64,000 nt of DNA from Aquatica leii (lineage: Eukaryota > Arthropoda > Insecta > Coleoptera > Lampyridae): the NCBI GenBank assembly GCA_035610365.1, contig CM069436.1, forward strand, positions 63,875,505-63,939,504. Reading direction: 5' to 3'. The position numbers and the translations under genes are program-made. How positions within the stretch are numbered: position 1 is the first letter of the stretch; each line of letters begins with the position of its first letter. This document shows, piece by piece, positions 12,364 to 25,069 of this stretch. The notes beneath the pieces are model-generated. The model saw nothing but the letters and a program-made list of their open reading frames with translations. It had not been told where the DNA came from and did not search any database.

Positions 12364-13450
12364 TTATGTAGTCTTACGGAGATGCCATGTGTTTGTGCTT
12401 TTAAAGCATATGTTAACATAAATCGTACTACTGATGTGTGTATTTTTTAAGTTATTATTTCCCCATATGCAATCGTTTAGGCATCCCGATATTCTCAAAG
12501 TTTTATAGGCTTGTCTTTGCGCTTCATCATTTAATCTTCTGTCTCTCATTATTTCTGTTTTTAGGTAGTTGAAGCTGTGCTCTTGTTTTATTATTTGTCC
12601 GTCTAATTTTAGTTTAGACCAGGAAAGTTCTCTATAAAAATTGTTAAACATTTGGTTTTGTTAGCGCAACGTTTAACCTGGATCTCAACAGCTAGCGCCG
12701 CATCGACGGCGTAACATTATAATATTATAATTCCTCTTATTCGTAGCCTTATCGATTTTTAATATTTTCAATTATTTCATTTATTAACATGTTAAATAGC
12801 ATCGACTTCAATAAGTGTATTTGTTTAATGCCTTTTTTTATGAGATTTTTTTAGATGATTCGCTATCTTACTCTGCTATAGTTATTCTCATACATATCCT
12901 CTAATCATTATGTTGTATGGAATATTATATTTAGCAAGTATCTTTAGTACATGATAAGTTAAATATTGTAAAATGCTCTATAATTTTTGCAAGTGTTTGT
13001 GTTACAATTTTTGCTAGAAAATTTATTGCACTTTGTGATAGATCCTTCTGTAATTGTTAGGAACTTCTTTGTCTTTTTTTAAATATGAAAATTATTATAC
13101 TAGTTTTCCAGGAGTGTGAGATTGTTACTTTTTAGAATATTTGCTGCTTGCAATATGTTTGTTTTTTAAATCTATTCCACGCATCACCTTATTTTGTAGT
13201 ATATGCTGCTTTAGTCATCTCTAATATAATCCTTGTACGTTTGGGTTCTCTTGTAGATCTATTTTAAGCTTTCCTATGTATTCGGGTGTATTTCTTTTAG
13301 TTTTTGGTAGCTCTAATCAAATTTTACATAACACTAACTTATGGTCACTATGTATTTCTGCTGCGTTTAATGTTTTATTTGGAATGAATGTAAATTGATT
13401 TACTCCCTCTACTGTTTTGCCACGTATACTTGTATTTTATCTGATGGTTA
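12364..13450 (-). mobile_element. LINE fragment with endonuclease end and RT thumb
   Basis: The minus strand from high to low coordinates gives the end of an endonuclease (HSDHKLVLCKIR, near 13,325-13,360), much-decayed RT with LFNMLINEIIENI (about 12,780-12,815) and CYAVDAALAVEI (about 12,680-12,715), where the catalytic YADD has become YAVD, and then the thumb domain at 12,364-12,651 with KLKLDGQIIKQ, FNYLKTEIM and RISGCLNDCIWGN. The last block is typical of insect RTE/I-like LINEs. Most of the RT finger and palm is deleted, so this is a short relic. It is a different family or a far older copy than the LINE at the left edge. Confidence 0.7.
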
Positions 13451-13499
13451 AAGTATGTTGGCTATTATATTGTTTTATTCCTTTATTTATTGAAAAGGT

Positions 13500-15480
13500 A
13501 CATACAAGTTAAAAATAATATATTCTAGAGAAAATAATTTTAATTGTACAAACAAAATTAACCAAGGTACTATAAAATATTATTTTTAATGTAATTTTTT
13601 AGTACAAACATCAATTTAGATTCTTTTTTATTCATTTTTGTGATATTTTCTGGTAATTTATTGCAAATTAAAACCCGATTTTTAGTAATGTTTGTTTTAC
13701 TTTTACTTGTGAGTCAATGTATGTATGGGTGCGTTTTAGTGTAATGATTACCTATTTGGTTACTAAATAAATATTCAATATTAATTTTTAATTTTTGAAA
13801 TAGTAAGCATTATTCATTTAATTGTTTTAAATTTAGAGTGTCATAATTTATGTAAATAACTCCACCCCAAATTAAATGTAAATAACTAAAATATAGATGT
13901 ACATATGAGTTATAAATTATCATTAGAATATGTGTAGATATAAAATATTCAATTCGAGGACGCATTCCAATTATTGACGAAATTTTCTTTTTATAACATA
14001 TTGTATTTGTATTTTCTAGCTCATATTTTTATTTATTATCAACCCAAGAACTTTTATAGCATTTGTTCTAGAGATATTCTTGCTTTTAATTTTTGTTATA
14101 GGTTTTTTTAATGTGGTTTTTTTTAAATAATATAATTAGTCTTTTTAGTGTTAATACTTAATCTATTGTCATTGCTGTATTTATTTATTATGTTTACATG
14201 ATGTTGTAAATCCTGTGTTGATTGTTCAATATTGATGTTACTATAAATTATTGTAGTAACATCATCGTATGAGTGAATTTGATCTTTAATATTTTGATTC
14301 AAGAGATCATTAATATAAATAATAAATAAAGTTGGTCCTAAAACACTACCTTGTGGAACTCCGCATAGTATTATCTTTGGAGAATTTAATATTCCTTTTA
14401 ATTTTACCACCTGTAATCTTTTATTTAAATAAAATTGTATTAAACATATGGCTATTCCACACGTATACCAACATTTTTAAAATTTTTGTAATAATATAAA
14501 ATGATCAACTGTATCAAAAGCCTTTTGTAAATCTATAAAACGACCTACAGGTTTTTTGTTATTTATTCCTTAATAAATTTGATTTATATGATCTGTTACT
14601 GCCGCTTGAGTACTAGTTTTTTTTAGAAATACATGTTGTTTATTGCTTGTTATTTTATTTTTATTTAGATATTCTATTATTCTATTGTTTATAATTTTTT
14701 CAGTTATTTTAAAAAAAGTTGAAAGCACCGGTATTGGTTTATAATTTCCTGTATTTATATATCGGAGTTACCACTGCTATTTTTATTTTATTTGGAAAAA
14801 TACTAGTTTTTAATATTTTATTTATTATTTGAGTAACGTAAAATATAACATAAAAAAAACAAATTTTTAAGGTTTTTACATAAATACCAGATTTTCCTGC
14901 ACTGGTATTATCTTTCATTGAATGTATATTTTTTTCAATTTAATCATTAGTTCTAGGTGTTAATAACATACTATGAACTGGTGATAAATTAGACTGAGTT
15001 GTAGATATATTATATATTTGAGTGCGGTTTTTGTAAGGTTCTTTCCAACACTAATCAAGTAGTTGAATTCTTCTGTTATATTTTTAGGGTTGTTTATAGG
15101 TATTAATTTGTCTTGTGTTATAATTTCAGTTAACTGATGTTTGCTTTGAATTGATTTTATGTATTAAATTTGTTTGTTTAATTTCTAAAACTTTTTTTGG
15201 TTTAAAACAAGTTTTTTATATTAATTATTATAGTACTCTCTTATCAAAGTAAATTTTAATTCTGTAGTTTTGTTTCTTAGTTTTTTATATATTAACTCAT
15301 TTTTAGTATTATTGAAATCCTGCTTCCATTTAGCGTATGCTTTTTGTTTAAATTTTTAGTTGGTTGTTAAAAGCATCTGTTATACAATACATGTTATTTG
15401 ATTTGGTTATTTTATGTTGTTGGTATTGTACGGGTATGCTGTATTATTGGTTTTTTAATTAAAGGTATTTTTTTTTAATA
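13500..15480 (-). mobile_element. CR1/Jockey-type LINE fragment
   Basis: Minus-strand remains of a third LINE type. From high coordinates: a pre-RT block with AYAKWKQDFNNTKNELIYKK (about 15,280-15,340), EEFNYLISVGKNLTKT (about 15,020-15,070), MKDNTSAGKSGI (about 14,890-14,925), IFPNKIKIAVVTPIY (about 14,760-14,805), FIDLQKAFDTVDHFILL (about 14,490-14,540), the RT core described separately, and a C-terminal region with KVLGLIINKNMS and IWGGVIY. No endonuclease is visible above 15,480. The 3' end is placed near 13,500 because similarity to LINE tails fades there. Confidence 0.75.
14123..14410 (-). pseudogene. RT core of the CR1/Jockey-type LINE
   Basis: The 95-residue open stretch holds ILCGVPQGSVLGPTLFIIY, the classic RT block 4 of Jockey/CR1 elements, followed by INDLLNQNI. 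The catalytic block reads HSYDDVTTIIYS where functional elements have YADDT, so YADD has become YDD through loss or change of a residue. The tail LQHHVNIINKYSNDNRLSIN matches the helix after the palm. It is open for 288 bases, but its neighbours on both sides are out of frame. Confidence 0.75.
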
Positions 15481-15489
15481 TTAAGACTT

Positions 15490-18420
15490 TTTTGGTCTAT
15501 TTTCATAAAATACTTAGGCAGTTCTAAATTGTAAAAAAATGATAAAATTTGGTTTCGCGTGAATATAATTAATCAAAATATTTTGCAGTAAAAAATTTTT
15601 GCGTGTAAAAACAAAATATTAAATGTTTTATTGGTTTATTTAAATATAGTTAATGCTTTTGGTAATTTTGTATCCTAGTTTAAAAAAAATGAAAAACATT
15701 TTTTTTTGTTTCCTGGTTGGTTTAATCAATTTTAAAATCGATTTCACCACACTTTTGTGATTTCTTTAGCATTTTTGGCTGCCTTTATAATACACTTACT
15801 TAGCATTTTTGAAAATTGTTATCACTCTGTTTTTTATCATGTCGTATTTTTCTGCTACGATTTTAATTTTTGCACCATGTGCTTAAAATTAATTTTGATA
15901 GCTCAATTATAAGACAATAAGTAATTCATACAAAAATATATAATTACGGCAAACTGCAAATTATATATAGTAGCTAAAACAACAAACTATTGTGCTAGCA
16001 CCGCCAGTTATCTATTTTAGTGCTGAGAAAAAATGTAACATTGTTACAGGCTCGCTAAATTGTTTGAGATGTTTGATTCGTTAAAGCTTGAGTTGAATAA
16101 AAATTGTATAGATTTTATTCACTAAATGCGGTCGGCAAAAGAATCAGTTGCCAAAGAATTTAAAAGTACTAATTAAACAACAAAAAACTTAATCAAAAAA
16201 AAAAAAACACTAACAATTAATTTGATAGCACAACAAAAACAAATTTGTGCTTATTTTTAGAACGAGATTACTAAACTAACCATTTTATTTATGATATTGT
16301 TTACAAAACGCTTTAATACAATAAAAAAAAATCAAAATAGAATATAAAAATAAATGTTGCGTATTGACGTAATAAAGAAAATAATCTTACACAAAAATTT
16401 TTATGCAACGATATATAAATAATTTAGAATTTATTGCGATTCGTGTAAGAAAAGGTAGAATCTGACAATATTCAGCATGAAATAAAAAGTGGTTAATATT
16501 GCATTTTTTTTAAATCATATCTTATTTTCGTAATCAAAACAATCTAATTTATGTTAAAATAAAAACACAAATACTAAATATTTTAAAAAAAAAACTGTTA
16601 ACAAGCAAAATTTTTAAAATTAATAATTAACACTAAAACTATTTTTTGATCCAAATTTTAACGTAGATTTTTAAAATTAGTCTTAAATTATTATATCGTA
16701 GTGTTTGTAACTATTAAATATTTTTTATACAAAGTACTTATAAATATTGTTATTATATATTTATCTAATTGCTTATAGATTTTAAAATAATTAAACAAGT
16801 TGACTTTAAATTAATTGTAAACAAAACTTGAGTAACATTAATAAATTAATTTTCAGACAACGTTGTATAAATAGCACTTGAAAAATTACAATAGCTACTA
16901 TGCAGATTATTTTTAGCTCGTCTATTGTAGGATTAAAATATAACAGTCTCACTTTGCAACTGTTCTAATTAATAAATTGTTTTAAACACTAATTGTTAGT
17001 TTCTTCAGAATTCGTTTTTAACTGGGACGCTATTTTAAGCGTGTCATTTTTTTAAAAATACATTGTGTGTAATTAGTATGTTAAAAGTCTATATAAATTA
17101 TGTCGCGTGATTTAATGTTTCATGTTTTATGAGCAAAAAAAAGTACACAAATGCTGCATGTGCAAGTCAACTTGGTGCGTGGTGCATAATGGATCTTTGT
17201 CGCTTTTTAACAAAGTTGTCGCACGAGTGCCCGAACTTGCTGTAAAAGCTAATAAACATAAAAAAAATTGCTTTTATTGTTTTTGTTAAGTATATTGTTT
17301 CAACGTACTTTGTATATAAAAACATTAAATAAAAAATTGTAATTCTACAATGTTACATAAAATAGATGAAAACTTATATTCAGTAACAAATAGAATTTGG
17401 AAATTTAGAAAAACAGAAATTTTGTTACAATGTAAACAATATTTTTAAATCATTATTAATAAAAAGTAAGAATTTTTTTTTAAACAAAACACAAATATTC
17501 TTGGTTGATTTTCTGTTGTACAAAGTTGAATAAAATTATTTTCCAATTTTGAACATTACCGGAGACGTAAAATGTTCTAACCGACTTGAAACCTTGAAAA
17601 AATCTTGAGCTAGCGACAATATTAAATGTACGAAGAGACACGCAAAAAAAGTTTAGATTGTATAAAAACTACTTTGAAATGTAGGAACAGATGCAAGTAA
17701 ACTAGATTTTAAAAGTCAACTGAGTATAGTGAATAAATATTAATGTAATTTTTTAATAATTTTTTAAAAGAATGTACACAGTTTTAATTTATTTAAAGTT
17801 TAGGACTTTAAGGTTACCTAGATAAATTGCAATTACTTTGCCAACGCGTTTTTTAATTACACTTTCTGTATAGATTTTGAAAAAATCATACGTTGAAAAT
17901 AATTATAAAATTTCATAAAACAGAAATATCTTGATAATTTATTTATTTATTTAAAAAAAATTTTTACGATATGTAAAAGTTTTTTTTACCAAACGTTGAA
18001 TATTGTTAAATTTTTATGTGTTAGAGATCTTATCTCTATTAGGTTTGCAAATTAATTTAAGTTTAAAAAAAGCATAAAAAACATAATCAAAAAAATCTAC
18101 AATTAGTTTGACTCTTGCGGTCATAACCACTACGTTTCTGTAACTGTACAACTATAGTAGACAAGTTGGCTGTCATGCATTTTTTTACTTGAGACAACTT
18201 TACTCTCAATTTACTTTTGTTACACATACAAAAAAATTTTTTTTAGAAAAACTATAAGACCAAGAAAATTTGTCTTGGACGTTCTGCATATTCCTGTCGT
18301 ATTCAAAAAAAAAGTATAGTGTTGCTAGATGAAATTACTGTTAAACATCACATTTGTTAGTTTAAAGTGTATTAGTGTGGTGTGATTTTTATACCCTATA
18401 AGTTTCGCCCACTTTTTGCT
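15490..18420. other. AT-rich spacer
   Basis: No feature recognised in about 2.9 kb. The sequence is rich in short A and T runs with no inverted repeat longer than about 10 bp that I could see. Confidence 0.45.
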
Positions 18421-18424
18421 ACAT

Positions 18425-18688
18425 TCAGAGCGATGAACTGTGCAGTGGTTGCTTTATGACAACTATTTTTTCGGTGGTTGTGGTACGCTTTGCATATGCT
18501 CTAACGTAAGTATCCAGCAAAGTTTTCACTTTTAAATTTTTGCACTCATCCGTCTTATAAATGGGTGTAGTATTTTTGTTGTTTTGTAAAAGCTTACCTG
18601 GAAGAAACATTGATTCATATTTTTGTGATTTACTTTGATTTTCTCGTAATTGTGATAGCGACTTGAGATACCGCCACGTGTTGGCCAA
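18425..18688 (-). CDS. Unrecognised 87-codon ORF
   Basis: A minus-strand frame beginning MANTWRYLKSLSQL, with a basic, Lys- and Thr-rich middle. In AT-rich DNA an ORF this long is not rare, but the composition (Trp, Arg and Gln used freely) is more protein-like than most here. No motif is recognised and there is no neighbour of the same type. It may be a scrap of a retrotransposon gag or nothing. Confidence 0.2.
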   Translation of the reverse strand: MANTWRYLKSLSQLRENQSKSQKYESMFLPGKLLQNNKNTTPIYKTDECKNLKVKTLLDTYVRAYAKRTTTTEKIVVIKQPLHSSSL

Positions 18689-18779
18689 TTTGGATTAATT
18701 CATGTCAATCCATTACTTTCTGCTAAAATCTATAAATATAAGCACGTAGTACAGAAGGCTATTGGTTAATTACCGCATT

Positions 18780-18960
18780 TACAAAACATAATCTGTGGAC
18801 AAGTTGTTATATCTTATGTGATGTTTGAATAAACTTGGAGCCACACCTGCGATAGGAATAATGAATCCACTCGGACGCATGACGTATTTGATTACGACGA
18901 TTCATTATCTGTCGACAAGCAACGCACTTGTGATACGATCCTATATCTAATTATTAATTT
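18780..18960 (+). other. G+C-richer patch with a polyadenylation-like signal and a hairpin
   Basis: GAATAAACTT at about 18,827 is followed by ggagccacacctgcg and a 10-bp inverted repeat (ATAATGAATC near 18,858 and GATTCATTAT near 18,900). AATAAA followed by a G+C-rich segment is the look of an LTR R-U5 region, so this may be a solo LTR. No LTR termini or second copy were found. Confidence 0.25.
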
Positions 18961-20095
18961 ATTTTTCTTAGCAACTGTAAGGGATAATTAAAGCATGCAG
19001 ATTTTGTTTGTATGGTTTTAATTTACGCTAAATGGATTTGCTTTGGGTTGCAAATTTACTAGTTTTGCAATAAATTGACGTTTAACTCTGAGATTACATA
19101 ATACCTAATTTTGTTATAATGTACTTCGATAATTGTATGTGTGGATTGTCGCTTACCCTACAAAACTTGTATCAACGCCATAACTGTAATATTTATAAAA
19201 CTATTCATTGTTACTATATATGCAATATGCCTAGCTTACATTGTTGTAAACCTTTTTTTCTCTCGTTGTTAAAAGTAAATATATTTGTTGTTATAACCAG
19301 TGTTTTGTCATTTGTTCTATTTCAGCGTTTGATAAATTTAAACGGTATCTTTCATTACTAGTTTTCACCGTTTTGGCGCATTTTTAACTTGCTTTATGAT
19401 TAGCACACCGAAGTCTATAATCCACTCACCAAATCATATTGAGTCGCTTGCTATCAAATTTTCGTGTAACACATTCTATCGTCTTTCAAACAGTTCACAA
19501 TATAACAAATGTGTAAAAGAACTTTAATTTTACTTAAAGAGAAAGAAAGAAAAAAACACTAATAGTACGAATTTAATTACGACTAATCATAAGAAAAAGA
19601 ATTGATTGAAAGTCATGTGTATATATGTTAATCGATTTTTAAAATGTGATCGTTTAAAAGCAAATTTTATCTATTAAGCAATTATTTTAATTAAGCAGTA
19701 AAAGTTATAATTTCATCAACTCTGTTTTGTCAATAATGTAATAAATCACGGTTGCAGCAATAATCGATAATCTAAAAGGAACATATTGAAAACTACACTA
19801 AACAAACTTATTAAAAAGAACAAATGTAATGTGTTTCAACTGTTTTCTCTTTGGTTACAGAATGACTACGCAAAAAAAAATTAAGCAAATTTGTGACAAC
19901 ATTGCAAGTCTTTTTCTGACGAAGTAAATACGTACACAACAACGCTGTTAAAAGTAGACAATGAAAAATTTCTATTAAACTTGCTCAACAGATTTACAGA
20001 ACCAGTTTTCTTTTATTAATTTTTCATCTCAATTTGCCAACGATTTACTGAATATTGATAACGTCATCCAAACATTTTGATTGGCATTTTAATGT
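18961..20095. other. AT-rich spacer
   Basis: Nothing recognised. An 80-codon plus-strand frame at 19,119-19,361 has Cys- and Leu-rich low-information content and is treated as chance. Confidence 0.4.
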
Positions 20096-20099
20096 AGTG

Positions 20100-20350
20100 G
20101 TAATATCTTCACACCTTTAGAATATCCTATATCTTCAGGTTTTTGTTATCATCGACAATTTTTGTCTTTTTTTGCTGTGCGGTACCTTTTGTAGACTCTC
20201 TTTTAAACATAAAATGTGTTCCGGTAATGCTTTGAAGTAAATTCCGGTCTTATCGAAATTGTAGATTTGAGATGATTTATTTTTTTAATGATCTGGCTAT
20301 TTGTTCTTAATCAAAGAGCTTTTTTCATCAACATGTTTCTATGATTTTTT
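20100..20350 (-). pseudogene. pogo/Tigger-type transposase scrap
   Basis: On the minus strand a stretch reads IYNFDKTGIYFKAL and, after a frame change, HFMFKRESTKGTAQQKK. In pogo/Tigger transposases the matching block is 'NADETGxYxKxLP' followed by a lysine-rich segment, and the Asp of this block is the first catalytic residue of the DDE_1 domain. Here the Asp is kept but the following Glu reads Lys. No DNA-binding domain or later catalytic residues are visible, so only about 80 codons survive. Confidence 0.55.
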
Positions 20351-21289
20351 ATTATTTAAAAAAAGATCAAAACAATTAAAAGAATAATTTCATTTAGCAT
20401 GTACAGACAAATGTAGTTTACATTGCACCTAAAACATATCAAAAACTCAAAGACAACTCATTCATTCCGATTTTTGAGATAGTAGTAAAACATTGAAAAC
20501 GAATATCATCAACAACTTCTAGAAGCAAATAGATAAAGCAATGGCAAGTGATGGAAACATAAAAATGTTGATTTTGTAAAAATGCTTTTCTACCCCTGTA
20601 CTAACTAATCAAAGTTTTGATAAATTGAAACTTTGGAGATATAATCTAAATCAAGACTTAAAACAAATAATATGGTTTCTATTCTTTTAAAATCGGCCCC
20701 AAATAAAGGATACATTTCTAATATGTGCATCACTATTGTTTACATGAATTCAGGATCCATTCTTTTTAGGGTGTTGGCTAGCATGACCAATATTTGCGAC
20801 TTGAACTAACTGATTCACTGGGTGTAACAAATACGACTAATAGTTGTGTCCATTCTGTTACTAAACCAACTACTAATTTAAGTAACTATCACAACAATAG
20901 ATGCTATTTAATGTTTGTTGTTTATTATCAACAAGGCTACCAACTTTGACGTTATTCCTTGATCCTGTAATAATATTACCAAAAAAATATCGACTCGTGG
21001 CGGTGTAAGTTTAACGTCGATCAATCAAAAACGATTTTACTATACCAATAAATTTACAAAACAATTGTCTTAATTATTTGCAACTATTACCACTTTACTT
21101 GTATGTAAGTTTGCAAAGTCTTGGTGTAATCTTTGTATTAATTGTCACCGCGAAAGATAAGTCGTTTTAAATATAAAAAAATTTAAATTATGTTTAATGA
21201 CGAGTAACGTACAAAATGCATGATGAACTGTTTCCGTAGTAAAGACCACGTGCTTTAACTCAGAGGTAGTTTCTTGGAAAAACAAAACT

Positions 21290-21735
21290 ACTACATAGTT
21301 TGGCCAAAACTTCTTTTGCTGATAAAGTCAATTTAAACCCTCCCACCATAGAAAGTATGCGACTAGCAAGAGATTACGAGAAGCCGGGTTGGTAGGGTTG
21401 TCACAAAAACGAAGGTAACGCCAATAACTAACAAGTATAATTTCTTAGATGTGTGAAACGCAATTTGCCATGAAAGTGTTCTACCGATGTGCAGATGAAC
21501 GTATCCAAGGCAATGCTACTTGCGATTCACTCTAAGGTACTATTTGTTTTATGTCTACGACTTGTCTATAGATATAGATGCTAACAATTTTAAACGGGGG
21601 ATGGATAACCTTGTCCATGGTGCGACTTTCGATTTAGCCAACACGAACGCAACAAGAATCCTGATCCACAAACCAAAGATAAACTACACAAGCGTAGCAT
21701 AGCTGCGATGCATCGCAGAATGCATGCAGCAAACA
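21290..21735 (-). pseudogene. BEL/Pao RNase H region
   Basis: Minus-strand blocks are LLHAFCDASQLCYACVVYLW (21,690-21,735), then after frame changes PWIRSSAHR-NTFMANCVSHI (21,440-21,500) and FCDNPTNPASRNLLLVAYF with LWWEGLN (21,330-21,400). In BEL/Pao these match 'ELHGFCDAS..AY.A.VY', 'LAWI...P..WKTFVANRV' and 'DNPAD.ASRG....L...WW.GP'. The pattern is specific enough to name the superfamily with good confidence. Three or more frame breaks and internal stops are present. Confidence 0.8.
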
Positions 21736-21759
21736 TTCAACAAACGACAAAAACTTTAA

Positions 21760-22400
21760 ACAACGAGGAATCTGGAACTTTAGCAAAGCGACCAGTGACG
21801 ATTCATACTTTTTCCATTGACTGTGAACATTGTCAGAGGACTCTGTGTCCTAATCTAAACCTATAAGCCACAGATTTTGTATCAATCGTTTGGCAAGAAA
21901 CGTGAGCAAACAAAGGAAATCTAAAAGGTCGTAAATCCTTACATCTTCCGACAAAATAATTCTTATAACGCAGAGCAAATTTATTGGTGTAAATTTGAAG
22001 TGTATCATTAAGTGAAACACCTTTGTGGTCTTTGGCTGATGCATCAAATACTACACAAATTCAAGACGGTATATTATTTTGTATAAAAAGACAATATTGT
22101 AGGATGTAATAACTCTGCAAACTATTAGATTCGACGAACGAGAAAATCAACATGTGGTTTAAGGCAAGATAATCTTTTATGAACTCATTGTATTTGTTTT
22201 GTATGAAAGAATTCAACGATAAAAAACGACAATGTGCATTTTTTTGAATGCCATTAAAAACAGGCATCGATTCCATGTCCTTAAACTGCAACGAAACTAT
22301 GAAACGATTCAAATGGTCTCTAATATGTCTGCTAACAAACAAATTCTCTGCTTGATGTTGTTTGATTGAAGAGAGGTATTTGTTGGAGACGTCTTGGACA
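21760..22400 (-). pseudogene. BEL/Pao linker and RT start
   Basis: The block QAENLFVSRHIRDHLNRFIV followed by SLQFKDM (about 22,270-22,350) and NKYNEFIKDYLALNHM (about 22,150-22,200) is the conserved region just before the BEL/Pao reverse transcriptase. CVVFDASAKDHKGVSLNDTL at about 22,000-22,065 is the start of the RT itself, with the expected VVFDASAK...SLND signature. Similarity is lost after that, so fingers and palm cannot be read. The segment is broken by at least two frame changes. Confidence 0.8.
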
Positions 22401-22800
22401 TGCTAAAACAATTTTAAAGTGTCATCAAGATTAAGCTCTAATATAGCAAAAAAAAATGAGTATGGTTGTGTAACAACATTACTGGTTCATAAAAACAAAA
22501 CCAAGACGTTCCAGTCAAGATCTGTCAAGCTCATGTTTCTAAACCGAGGTTGTTCAGGAATTGCTACACTTGAAAGCTTCAAACAAACACTACGAATTAT
22601 GGTGTTTGAGATGCGCAAAGTAAGATCTGAAAACCCTACCGGTCAAATATTACAAGTAGTGTGTTCACAAGCGGACGTAATGGATGTGTCGGCTAGGCAG
22701 AGGATGGCTCCTGACGAACAACTATACGAGATAAGACTATTACGACAATGCTCTGTGATGAAGCAGATTTGACTGCCTGAGTTACAAAGCGCTCTAAAAG
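22400..22800 (-). pseudogene. BEL/Pao protease-RT linker
   Basis: The minus-strand reading SNVVTQPYSFFFAILELNLD, followed by DTLKLF-HVQDVSNKYLSS, matches the segment between protease and RT of BEL/Pao elements ('...LD..L.KFWE.E.'). The protease active site itself is not clear. An uninterrupted plus-strand frame covers 22,419-22,772, but the minus-strand meaning explains this region better. Confidence 0.55.
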
Positions 22801-23399
22801 TTTGAAACTTTTTTCAACGATTCTGAATTTAATGAGGAACAGTTACTAGAATTCGTCTCACATAAAATCGAGAACGTCAATCAATTTTTGCGCACCTATT
22901 GTAGTATCAACATTTTTATTAGCAATGTAACATACTTCTTGAAATAATATGTATTAAAAACCACACGTTTGATAACCGTAGTAAATTGCATTGTAAAATG
23001 AGTGTTAAATAGTATGAAATTAAAATTGCAGTAGTGTATATTATAATTTCAAAACATTTTAATAATTTTTTTTAATAAAAGTTGTTTTGTAACATATTCA
23101 TATTGTTTGTCGGAATAAATTTATGATGATGCACGTGCTTATATTATCTATTAAATATGCGATATGTTTAAAAAAAATACAAATGGCGATTTAGATAAAA
23201 ATATGTTTTAAACAAATCTGTTTACAAATTACCTAAGAATATACTTTTGCCCAAAATCTATTACTTTTTAAGAGTACCTACTATTTTTTAAAATAAACCA
23301 TCGCACATTAAAAACGTAGCGTGAAGAAACTGAAATACATGATCGTAAGCTACTGTAGTCTAATCGCGGTATTTTACATAAATGCGTTCTTGCGTCGAT

Positions 23400-24540
23400 C
23401 CTCTTTTTAGCTGGTTACAACTATAGAAGCGTAATTGTGAGACTACTATTGATAAACCTCCTACTTGAGGTCAAGCCTACAAAGGTGTTTGTTGAATCTG
23501 TCACCCAATGCAAAGATTCTTGAAAACGGTGAGATTCAGAAGAAGTTTCTGAAAATGCAACAACGAATGGTGTGTAGCTGAGCAATGCTGACAGGTGGTT
23601 TTCAAACAGCAAGACTGCTGGGTAAGATTTAAACATTTTAAACAAAGTCATCCTACGGTTTTAGACCAGCGAAATTACTACAATAATAAAAACAGCATGC
23701 GATGTTTCCTTAGAGTACAAACAGCAAGACTGCAACGGCGATTGATTAGTCGTGGCAACAAACGATAATTGTAACTTGCGTCTTTCCACAAACAATTAAA
23801 CAAACTAAAATCTCAACAATCAATTTTATCTATTTGACTAAGGGCTGCCAAGTTTTCAACTAATGTATTCAAAAGATTACGCAATACTTGTTGCGACTGC
23901 ACACTAACCTTGGAGGCGTTTGTTATATTCTACTAATAGAATAAAGCAAAGACACGACTATTTTGGTAACGATCTACTAAAGTTTTGAATGCAATTTTAT
24001 AGTTATCTGCCGTTAGAGGCAAAGTTTTAACTAAATTCAAGAGTTTTTCCAAAAACGAAAAAATTAAGTAATAAAATGTTTCGATGTTTAATAACGAACA
24101 GTTCTTGTGTATCAAACTACTAAACAAGTTTTGAAAAACAAGCCAATTTTTCAAAGAATCATTAAATTTTGGGAGTTTTATACGAGGTAAATGAACATAT
24201 GTACGACTATTCGTTTCCAAACGTGCTCCTAAAGGAGTAGAGCTTGCTGGTGACAAAAAACGACTTTCGAGTTTGATATTCAACAATGTATAAATACCAT
24301 CCCAAAACCCAGAAAACATCATCGACCTGTGCAATGAGACTACAACGTTTTTTCAAATTATTTGCAGATTTACCTATCAATATGTCTGCATCTACTTTTG
24401 CATGTTTAAATGCTGCGACAAACTGCCATGAAGAAACGCTATCAAACGAACTAACGAATTCACGAATAGCAATTAATACAAAAATCTATCGACTGTGCAA
24501 CAAAATGCACTTCATTTGTATGTAAGTTTGTTTAAGTTGT
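23400..24540 (-). pseudogene. BEL/Pao gag
   Basis: The open part at 23,933-24,334 reads LPRIKLPKFNDSLKNWLVFQ, NLFSSLIHKN, and LVKTLPLTADNYKIAFKTLV followed by DRYQNSRVF, an excellent fit to the DUF1759-type gag core of insect BEL/Pao elements (P+IxLPxFxGDxxxWxxFxDLFxSLVHxN). Upstream, about 24,340-24,540, a further run with LIGKSANNLKKRCSLIAQVD is the N-terminal helical part. Below 23,930 the reading continues in other frames with NLLNTLVENLAALSQID and SATHHSLLHF. No zinc knuckles could be read. Confidence 0.85.
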
Positions 24541-24749
24541 AAGCGTTTTAAAACGTACGAAACAGGTATCCTAGCTTAAAAATAATGACAAATTCGTGAT
24601 TGCCATGAAGCTATACAAGAAACGTATCATCAGTATATCTGAACCAAGTTTTTGATTTCAACTTAAACATTCTTTATCATTTCAGTTTTAAAATACTATA
24701 TCGATAAAGTCAATTTTTATGTAGAATTTCTAATTACTAAAGTGACAAA

Positions 24750-24940
24750 GTGTTGTCTTTGTTTAAAGAGAGAATTACTGATAAAAAAAGTTCTATGCAT
24801 CGAACTCTGGTTTAAGAACACTTATTTCAGTTATAACGACAACTTGTTTAAACAAGTAGAAGAAGCGGTTATCAGTTCACCGCTCTCTTCAGTTATAGCA
24901 AATATATTTATATGGAGTATTTTGAAACTGAAATTATAAA
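24750..24940 (+). pseudogene. Penelope reverse transcriptase fragment
   Basis: NTYFSYNDNLFKQVEEAVIS followed by SPLSSVIANIFM is the conserved Penelope RT segment 'TTYFxYNGxxYxQxxGxxMGSPLSPVIANIFME'. The Gly-x-x-Met-Gly before SPLS has changed to Glu-Ala-Val-Ile-Ser. The frame moves by one base at ANIF so that MEYFETEIIKNVE follows in the next frame. Everything before this block and the catalytic YVDD after it are absent. Confidence 0.75.
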
Positions 24941-25069
24941 GAATGTTGAGTTGAAATTTGGTTAAGATGAATTGTTGATACGTTTGTTGTATAGCCCAAT
25001 GACGAAGATAAACTACATCAGTTCTGTGTGTAACAGATAATTCCAATCTACAAAAAAAAAGAAACACTG

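Larger units (their letters stand above)
20900..24540 (-). mobile_element. Decayed BEL/Pao retrotransposon
   Basis: Gag, protease/linker, start of RT and RNase H follow in BEL/Pao order on the minus strand from 24,540 down to about 21,290. Below that the sequence is too worn to identify the integrase. The central part of RT with the catalytic YVDD is missing between about 21,780 and 21,740, so the copy carries a deletion as well as point damage. No LTR was found at either side; the boundaries are the limits of recognisable protein. Confidence 0.8.

Noticed and set aside
22419..22772. 117-codon plus-strand ORF
   Set aside because: It is the antisense of the BEL/Pao linker region, whose minus-strand reading matches the family on both sides.
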